Of a stretch of 45,490 nucleotides of DNA, positions 40,133-45,490 are shown one piece after another. The stretch is from the NCBI GenBank assembly GCA_016218725.1, contig JACRDB010000123.1, positions 1 through 45,490 on the forward strand, in the 5' to 3' direction. Both the position numbers and the translations under genes were made by a program. Every line of letters begins with the position of its first letter. Positions within the stretch are counted from its first letter, which is position 1. A model generated the notes under the pieces. The model had not been told where the DNA came from and did not search any database. It saw only the letters and a program-made list of their open reading frames with translations. This DNA comes from Deltaproteobacteria bacterium. Its GTDB lineage: Bacteria; Myxococcota_A; Polyangia; Polyangiales; Ga0077539.

Positions 40133-41029
40133 TTACCTATTCACGAACGCGGCCCTGCCGCTGAACGACAGCGCCGCGGAGAACTGCTGGCAGCGCCCCT
40201 CCCGCCGGTCCAGGTCCGCGATCGTACGGATGTAGCTCCGCGCGAGGTTCATGAACGCCTCCGGGATGTTCAGCGTCCCGATGATGTCGCTGAGCTGGCT
40301 CACGCTCATCCCGCCACCCAGCACCCCCGTGAGCGCCCCGTCCTCGCCGAGCCTCGCCCGGAGCCTCCCGCCGTGCAGGTCCAGCACGAAGCGCGCGTCC
40401 AGCACCGCCACCGCCACGCTCCCCTCGAAGGGACCCGCCTCCAGCACCCCCTCGTGGATCCGCGCCCGCGTGCGCGTCACCGGCGTGTCCGGGATCGGGT
40501 CGTAGCTCTGCCACGGGTCCAGCATCCCGTCCGCGCCCACCGTCGGCACCCCCTGCACCCGCTGGAAGATCATGTCCACGCACGGGTCCTCGCGCTCGTC
40601 GTCCACGCCCTCCAGCGTCACCGCCATCAGGAGCTGGCCGTTGTTCACCGCCGCCTGCACCAGCCCGTCCACCGCCCCCTGCGTCTGCAGGTCCAGGAGC
40701 GCCGCGAGCTGCGAGAGCTGGTTGTCCACCCCGCGCAGCCCCTCCGGAGAGACATAGTCCGGCCTGCTGCACGAGGCCATATCCCCCATGGGGGTGTCCC
40801 GACCATCCAGGTCAAAGCCCTCGCTCACCCCCATGCGCTCCCGCGCGAACACCACCCGCGTCATGATCGTCCCACGCGAGGCCCCCCCCCCACACGCCTC
40901 CGGCGACGCCACGTCCGCAGCGTCCGCAGGCAACCCGCCCGCGTCTCCCACCTGCGGCGGCGGATCGCTGCACCCCACAAGGCCCAGGAGCGCCCCAGGC
41001 CACAACCATGACGCCCGCCCCCGCCTCAC
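40133..41029 (-). CDS. Putative lipoprotein in DUF1552/DUF1592 operon
   Basis: A 298-residue protein with GTG start inside the preceding stop (GTGA). The signal RGRASWLWPGALLGLVGC ends in a lipobox. The rest is a single domain with no recognised family (GVDNQLSQLAALLDLQ, LEGVDDEREDPCVDMIF, GTLNIPEAFMNLARSYIRTIADL). It has conserved-looking Asp and Gly turns and Cys pairs. It is the last gene of the four-gene operon; function is unknown. Confidence 0.8.
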   Translation of the reverse strand: MRRGRASWLWPGALLGLVGCSDPPPQVGDAGGLPADAADVASPEACGGGASRGTIMTRVVFARERMGVSEGFDLDGRDTPMGDMASCSRPDYVSPEGLRGVDNQLSQLAALLDLQTQGAVDGLVQAAVNNGQLLMAVTLEGVDDEREDPCVDMIFQRVQGVPTVGADGMLDPWQSYDPIPDTPVTRTRARIHEGVLEAGPFEGSVAVAVLDARFVLDLHGGRLRARLGEDGALTGVLGGGMSVSQLSDIIGTLNIPEAFMNLARSYIRTIADLDRREGRCQQFSAALSFSGRAAFVNR

Positions 41030-42342
41030 CGCAGCACCGCCCCGAGGGGGTCCGTCACGCGCCCCGGCCCAACCCCGAAGTCCGTCGCCCGGACCTCCAT
41101 CGCCCGCAGGATCGCCAGCGACACCCGGCTCGCGTTCTCCCCGGACGTCGAGCGGTAGTGAACCCCCGCGCGCACCGCCCCGTTGCAACCCCCGCACAAC
41201 AGAATCGGGTAGTTGTCAATCGCGTGGGTGCGCCCGAAGGAGCAGTCCGTCGTGGCGAGCACCAGCAGGTGATCGAGCAGCGTCCCGTCCCCCTCCCTCA
41301 CGGCCCTCAGGGCCGACAGGAAATACGCCAGCTCTTCATGGATGGACACCAGGATCGTGTGCACCTGCGGCTGGTCCCCGGGCTCGTCGTGCGTAAGCTG
41401 GTGGTGCCCCGCCGTCGCCCGACCGTACAGCGTATTGTTCACCGGCTGGCTGAACATGTTGAAGAACACCCGCGTCTGGTCGCACGCCAGGGCCATCACC
41501 AGGAGGTCGCTCACGGCCCTGGAGATCGCCCGCGTCTGGGGCCTGCCTTCCATGTCCGGGAAGGCCTCCGGCGGCGCCATCGGCCGCGCGCATGCCGCAA
41601 GGTTCGGAGGGTCCGCCTCGAGCCTCCCGATGCGCTGCTCCAGCCCTCGGACCCCGTCCAGGTGCTGCTCCAGGCGCTGCCGGTCCGCCGCGCCCAGGCG
41701 CCCCCGGAGCCGCCCGGCCTGCCCGGACACCGCGTCCAGGACGCTCCTCCGGAGCGCCAGCCTGGGGTCCGCCGTGGCCATCTCTCCAGGGAGCCGGAAG
41801 CCCTCACCGAACAACCGATTGAACAGCGCCCGAGGGCTCGTCTCCGGCGGGTTCACCTGGTTGGGGCCCGTGTACGACAGGCTGCTCGTCGAGCGCTGGA
41901 CCCCCACCTCCAGGGACCGGAAGCGCGTCGCGCCCCCCACCTCCTGCGCGATCAACTGGTCGAGCGACGGGCGCAGGAAGCTCCCGCCGCGCGCGTTGTC
42001 TCCAGACAAGAGCCCCGCGGGCCCCGAGCCGTGCGGCGAGTCGTTGGTGGTCATCACCCGCGTCCCGCTCACCACCGTCACCTGATCCCTCAACGGCATC
42101 AAGGGCATGAGCTGCGGGGACGGCGTCCAGCCCGCCCCCTCGGTCGTCGGCACCCAGCGCTCCGGGAGGACCCCGTTGCCCCAGAACCACACCCCGAAGC
42201 GCTTCGGGAACCGCGTCCCGCCCGCGTAGGCCGTGCCCGTCGCGTTCATCATCGCCTCCAGGGGAGGCAGCGCCACGGAAACGAACCCCGCCCCGAGCAT
42301 CCCCCGGAGCACCGTCCGTCGTGACAGGAATGGCTTCATCAT
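41026..42342 (-). CDS. DUF1552 domain protein, Tat-exported
   Basis: A 438-residue protein with a twin-arginine signal (FLSRRTVLRGMLGAG ... EA). DUF1552 features: FGVWFWGNGVLPERW, SGTRVMTTNDSPHG, LDQLIAQEVG, SLSYTGPNQVNPPETSPRALFNRLF in part, and DQTRVFFNMF. The family is related to alkaline-phosphatase-like and sulfatase-like exported proteins of Planctomycetes and myxobacteria. Two His-rich stretches (GHHQLTHDEP, FGRTHAIDNYP) could bind metal. The start overlaps the DUF1592 gene stop (ATGA). The role is unknown, but it occurs regularly next to DUF1592 proteins. Confidence 0.93.
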   Translation of the reverse strand: MMKPFLSRRTVLRGMLGAGFVSVALPPLEAMMNATGTAYAGGTRFPKRFGVWFWGNGVLPERWVPTTEGAGWTPSPQLMPLMPLRDQVTVVSGTRVMTTNDSPHGSGPAGLLSGDNARGGSFLRPSLDQLIAQEVGGATRFRSLEVGVQRSTSSLSYTGPNQVNPPETSPRALFNRLFGEGFRLPGEMATADPRLALRRSVLDAVSGQAGRLRGRLGAADRQRLEQHLDGVRGLEQRIGRLEADPPNLAACARPMAPPEAFPDMEGRPQTRAISRAVSDLLVMALACDQTRVFFNMFSQPVNNTLYGRATAGHHQLTHDEPGDQPQVHTILVSIHEELAYFLSALRAVREGDGTLLDHLLVLATTDCSFGRTHAIDNYPILLCGGCNGAVRAGVHYRSTSGENASRVSLAILRAMEVRATDFGVGPGRVTDPLGAVLR

Positions 42343-44063
42343 GGCATCTCCGCGGTGGGGCCGGCGCGGCGGAAGCCGTCGCTCGTGGCCAGGGCGAACA
42401 TGATCTCCCGCAGGCGATTCCCGCGGGTCTCCGCGAAGGCCGTCAGCCGGTCGATCTCCGACAGCTCCGGGTCGCCCTCGACGTGCCCCGTGGCATAACG
42501 GTACAGGTGCGTCACCATGCAGCTCCCGGCGTCCGGGTGCTCCCGGAGCCTCCGGGTCAGGTCCTGGAAGTCCCGGAAGTCCATCCCGTCCAGCCTCCCC
42601 GAGGCGTCAATCACCACCCCGTTGTCCATCCGACGGAAGCGCCCGATGGCGTCAAAGGGCTCAAGCCCCAACCCCAGCGGGTCCATACGAATATGACACC
42701 CGGCGCATGCCTCTCCGGAGAGATGCAGCTGCAGCCGCTCCCGCAAGCTCCTGCGCTCCATGGACGGCGCCGGAAGCGCCGTGTTCACGTCTACCGGCGG
42801 CGGCGGGATGAACCCGCAGAGGATCCCCTCTCGGATGAAGCGCCCCCGGAGCGTGGGGCTCGTCGCCACCGGGTGGGACCGCAAGGCCAGCACGCTCACC
42901 TGCCCCAGGAGCCCCCGCCGGGGGCTGTTCTCCGGCAGGGTGATCAGCCGGAAGCCGTCGGTCTCCCGCGCGGGACCGGGCACCGCGTACACCGCCGCCA
43001 AACGGTGCGTCACGTGGGTCTCCCGGGTCACCAGGAGCTCCCGCCAGTCGTCCTCCAGGTCGAACGCCATGCGCTCGAAGTCCCGCAGGGTCTGCTCCCT
43101 CGCGGCGGGCCCGAGCTCCGGCGAGAACGACGGGAAGAGCTGCGTGTCCTTGGTCAGGTCGTCCAGGCGCGCGAGCTCGAGCCACTCGGTCACGAAGCTC
43201 CGCAGGCCCCGACGCGCCTTCGGAGACAGAAGCAACCTCCGCGCCTCCGAGGCCAGGCCCTCCGGGGTGTCCAGCGCCCCTGCGACCGCAGCGTCCAGGA
43301 GGGCGTCGTCCGGGGGGCCATTCCAGAGGAAGAACGCGAGCCGCGAGGCGAGCTCGTGACCGACGAACACCCGGCGGTCGGGCCTCGCCCGGTCGGGCAC
43401 CCCGAGCTCCACCCGGAAGAGGAAGTCCGGTGACTGGAGCAGCGCCGCGAAGGCGAAGCCCAGCCCCTGGTGGAAGTCCCCGAGGGTCATCGCCGCCCGG
43501 CGGGCCACCGCCACCAGGGCGTCGAGCTCCTCGGGGCTCAGGGGCCTGCGCCAGAGCCTCCGGCCAGCGGGCGCCAGCGCCGCGCGGGCGCATGCGTCGT
43601 CGATAGGCCCCGCGGGCGTGCAGCCCACGGTGCGGGCGCGCCGGGCGGGCACGAGGAGCTGCTCCGCGAGGTCGTACGCCAGCGCCTCGTACTGCTCCAC
43701 GCCCCGCGGCGAGATGCTCGCCTCCGCCGCGCCGATGGACGCAAAGCCGTCCACCACGGAGTCCGGCTCCATGGGGCGCGAGATGGCGATGTCTTCACCG
43801 TACAGGTCTTGAATGCAGTTCCTGTACTGCGCCTGCGTAAGCCTCCGCAGCGTCGCCCTGGGCGGCTGGAATTCCCCCCCTCCCGGCGCCACCACCAGCG
43901 GGCGGTCCGGGGCGGGGCGGTCCGCGGGGAGTGTGTCCCTGGAGACGTCCGCCGTGACGTCCCTCCCCGCGTCCTGCGGTGGCAGGGGCGGAGGAGGCGG
44001 CCCCGAGGGTTGCCCACACGCCGCGAGCGCCAGGAGCGCGCCCGAGAGTATCCGTCGCTTCAT
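42339..44063 (-). CDS. DUF1592-group exported lipoprotein with CxxCH haem-type motif
   Basis: A 574-residue protein; GGAGGAG lies 6 nt before the ATG at 44063. Lipobox-like LALAAC. Domain order as in Planctomycete-type proteins: DUF1587 (RRLTQAQYRNCIQDLYG, about 65), DUF1595 (GRRLWRRPLSPEELDAL, about 155), DUF1592 (ELASRLAFFLWNGPPDDALLDAA in part, about 220-360), DUF1588 (LLGQVSVLALRSHPVATSP) with CAGCH in ACAGCHIRMDPLGLG, and DUF1585 (LREHPDAGSCMVTHLYRYATGH). The CAGCH motif could bind haem c. It is coupled by ATGA to neighbours on both sides. By homology to these families it is probably a periplasmic redox or catabolic protein, but its function is not known. Confidence 0.94.
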   Translation of the reverse strand: MKRRILSGALLALAACGQPSGPPPPPLPPQDAGRDVTADVSRDTLPADRPAPDRPLVVAPGGGEFQPPRATLRRLTQAQYRNCIQDLYGEDIAISRPMEPDSVVDGFASIGAAEASISPRGVEQYEALAYDLAEQLLVPARRARTVGCTPAGPIDDACARAALAPAGRRLWRRPLSPEELDALVAVARRAAMTLGDFHQGLGFAFAALLQSPDFLFRVELGVPDRARPDRRVFVGHELASRLAFFLWNGPPDDALLDAAVAGALDTPEGLASEARRLLLSPKARRGLRSFVTEWLELARLDDLTKDTQLFPSFSPELGPAAREQTLRDFERMAFDLEDDWRELLVTRETHVTHRLAAVYAVPGPARETDGFRLITLPENSPRRGLLGQVSVLALRSHPVATSPTLRGRFIREGILCGFIPPPPVDVNTALPAPSMERRSLRERLQLHLSGEACAGCHIRMDPLGLGLEPFDAIGRFRRMDNGVVIDASGRLDGMDFRDFQDLTRRLREHPDAGSCMVTHLYRYATGHVEGDPELSEIDRLTAFAETRGNRLREIMFALATSDGFRRAGPTAEMP

Positions 44064-45244
44064 CGCAGGCTCCTCCGTTGTACGGTGACGCGGTCTGACA
44101 ACACGGTCCTCCCTTCGGTGAGGTCCACGATGGCCATGGAGGTGTCTCGCAGGACGTGCCTCCGCGCAAAGGCCAGCACCCAGGCGCCGAGGATCCGGGG
44201 CTGGTCCTCGTCGGGGATGTGCTCGCAGCGCCCGATGGCGAAGAACTGGTGACACGCCCCGCGGATGTCCACCCAGGTCAGGTCCACCTCCGGCGTCGAG
44301 CGGTACTGCTCCTCGGCCCCCACCGGGTCCTCGGAGCCGCTCAGGGACAGCATCGGAACGCTCACCCCGCGGTGCCCCTCGGGGCCGAACCAGTCCCGCG
44401 AGAGCGCGCCCGCCATGGGCACCGACGCCACCACCCTCGGGTCCGTCACCCCTCGGGCGAACACCGCCAGGTCCTCGTCGGTGCACGGCAGCCCCGCGCC
44501 CCCGTCGCTCATGCACCGGCCTCGGATCCGGGCGAGGTCAAAGCGCGCTCCGGACGAGGCCCACACCGTGTGGCTCCCGAAGCTGTGCCCCGAGAGCAGC
44601 ACCCTGGTCGCGTCCGCCGGGGAGGCGAGGAAGCCCGTCACTGGCGCCATTCCCAGCGCGTCCAGCGCGGTGGACACGTCCCCGCTGCGGAGGTGGTAGA
44701 TGCTCGCGGGCCTCACCATGGGGGTGTCCCCGGTGGTATTCCCGGTGTGGTCCGGCGCGATGGACACCCACCCGTGCGAGGCGAAATACCGCATCAGGAA
44801 CGCGCTGGAGGCCCCGAAGCCGCGGTCCCCGTGCGAGAACACATGCACGGGGTAGCGCTCCCCGGCGTGCACCGCCGGCGCCGCCGGGGCGTCTACGATG
44901 GCCTCCCGATCGAGGAAGAGCCCGAAGTACCGCGGGTGGTCTCCGTCCAGCGCCAGCGTCGGGTACCACAGGTGCAGCGCCACCGTGCGCGCGGCGCGCG
45001 TCCCCGCCGGCGTGTACGTGTGCCTCCAGGTGCGGTACCCCACCCGGAAGGGCCCCGCCCTCGACGCGTCCCACCCCAGAGGCTCGCGCGGCAGAGGCAC
45101 GTCACCCAACACCAGCGTGTCCGCAGGAGCATCACCCGCCGCGGTCACCTCCTGCGGGGTGTCCGCCGCACCCCCTCCGTCGGTGGGTGTGCCCTCGCGC
45201 TCGCACCCGAGGAACGCCAGCGCGAGGAGGACCCTTCGGAGCAT
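44060..45244 (-). CDS. Secreted alpha/beta-hydrolase lipoprotein
   Basis: A 394-residue lipoprotein, first gene of the operon. Start at 45244 gives signal LRRVLLALAFLGC. The fold is PAF-acetylhydrolase/dienelactone-hydrolase-like: YPVHVFSHGDRGFGASS, ASHGWVSIAPDHTGNT, nucleophile elbow LLSGHSFGSHTVW (GHSFG), catalytic Asp in LSGSEDP, and His in ACHQFF. Nearby Cys suggest disulfides. Export to the envelope and ester hydrolysis are inferred. The promoter lies close to the ATG (see 45254). Confidence 0.88.
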   Translation of the reverse strand: MLRRVLLALAFLGCEREGTPTDGGGAADTPQEVTAAGDAPADTLVLGDVPLPREPLGWDASRAGPFRVGYRTWRHTYTPAGTRAARTVALHLWYPTLALDGDHPRYFGLFLDREAIVDAPAAPAVHAGERYPVHVFSHGDRGFGASSAFLMRYFASHGWVSIAPDHTGNTTGDTPMVRPASIYHLRSGDVSTALDALGMAPVTGFLASPADATRVLLSGHSFGSHTVWASSGARFDLARIRGRCMSDGGAGLPCTDEDLAVFARGVTDPRVVASVPMAGALSRDWFGPEGHRGVSVPMLSLSGSEDPVGAEEQYRSTPEVDLTWVDIRGACHQFFAIGRCEHIPDEDQPRILGAWVLAFARRHVLRDTSMAIVDLTEGRTVLSDRVTVQRRSLR

Positions 45245-45253
45245 CGGAGCGAG

Positions 45254-45283
45254 ACGATACCACCCCTGTAGCCGATTTGTCCT
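45254..45283 (-). promoter_or_regulatory. Possible promoter of hydrolase-DUF1592-DUF1552 operon
   Basis: On the minus strand AGGACA (45283-45278), 18-bp spacer, TATCGT (45259-45254), then 9 nt to the ATG at 45244. There is no Shine-Dalgarno sequence. Confidence 0.35.
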
Positions 45284-45343
45284 GAAGATCACCGCAGGGG
45301 ATGCGGGTCCGAACGCGAGGCCGCGCCGACGTGCGGTGAGGGC

Positions 45344-45413
45344 ACCGCGGGAGTCGTACCGTACCGCGTGCGTAGGTGACCGCGGGAGTTGTCCCGTACC
45401 GCGAGCGTAGGTG
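45344..45413. repeat. Two 35-bp direct repeats
   Basis: Units 45344-45378 and 45379-45413, adjacent, 32 of 35 bases identical (start ACCGCGGGAG, end GCGTAGGTG). A third unit appears to begin (ACCGAG) and then diverges. They lie upstream of the hydrolase operon; the region 45284-45490 otherwise holds no convincing gene. Confidence 0.75.
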
Positions 45414-45490
45414 ACCGAGTAGGGACCACCGCGACCCCCCGGACTCGCGGCACGGCGTAGGAGTCGAAGGGACGTTGAGCGTGTGCCGCA

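Overview
The window is very GC-rich DNA (visibly above 70% G+C, many GTG starts) from a bacterium that looks like a myxobacterium (phylum Myxococcota, probably on the Polyangia side). The reasons are the mix of families: eukaryote-like Ser/Thr kinase, PP2C and FHA signalling, a FHA-GAF-adenylate cyclase, DUF1552/DUF1592 secreted proteins, many lipoproteins with Asp/Ala/Pro linkers, Cys-rich 'HCGxCG' repeat lipoproteins, thrombospondin-3/OmpA proteins and a von Willebrand lipoprotein. No phage, transposase, integrase or CRISPR array was seen, and the species was not identified.

Layout. 1-5144: two copies of a long palindromic element (A, 1-696, cut by the window edge; B, 4537-5140) flank a small lipoprotein gene and a 946-residue protein of unknown function. 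5145-7460: an RpoH-type sigma factor and an NtrC-type activator. 7691-10646: an operon of a VWA lipoprotein, a universal stress protein and a haem-oxygenase-like di-iron protein. 10654-13320: a START-like protein, a CBS protein and a LysR regulator. 13443-20953: a zinc-ribbon Ser/Thr kinase, a decayed AbiEii-like pair, an OmpA/TSP3 protein, a Cys-rich lipoprotein and a pseudokinase. 20961-22336: a metallo-beta-lactamase-fold protein and an XRE regulator. 22387-27914: small lipoproteins and a copper-type cluster (His-rich lipoprotein, TolC-like channel, Tat-exported multicopper oxidase), ending in an esterase remnant beside tRNA-Thr(CGT). 28121-31349: threonine aldolase-like enzyme, TPR-like lipoprotein, acidic protein and an outer-membrane-like protein. 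31412-39102: a co-directional signalling block (zinc-ribbon/FHA/FHA, PP2C phosphatase, FHA-trypsin, FHA-GAF-cyclase) ending in accA. 40133-45244: a four-gene overlapping operon of a secreted hydrolase, a DUF1592-group protein with a CxxCH motif, a DUF1552 protein and a lipoprotein.

The genes suggest phosphothreonine signalling to the envelope: two kinase-fold proteins, a PP2C phosphatase and four FHA domains in three proteins, several with one membrane segment. Separate modules handle stress transcription (sigma-32-like factor plus a receiver-AAA+ activator), periplasmic copper oxidation and an exported DUF1552/DUF1592 system.

The least explained signal is the pair of palindromic elements. 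Each has roughly 230-260 nt arms carrying 20-bp GGGGTTGGG-rich tandem repeats around a non-palindromic core. Arms match each other within an element better than between elements, and the core is inverted between copies. A second genome-style signal is a set of sigma-70-like promoters only 6-9 nt upstream of start codons, which suggests leaderless mRNAs.
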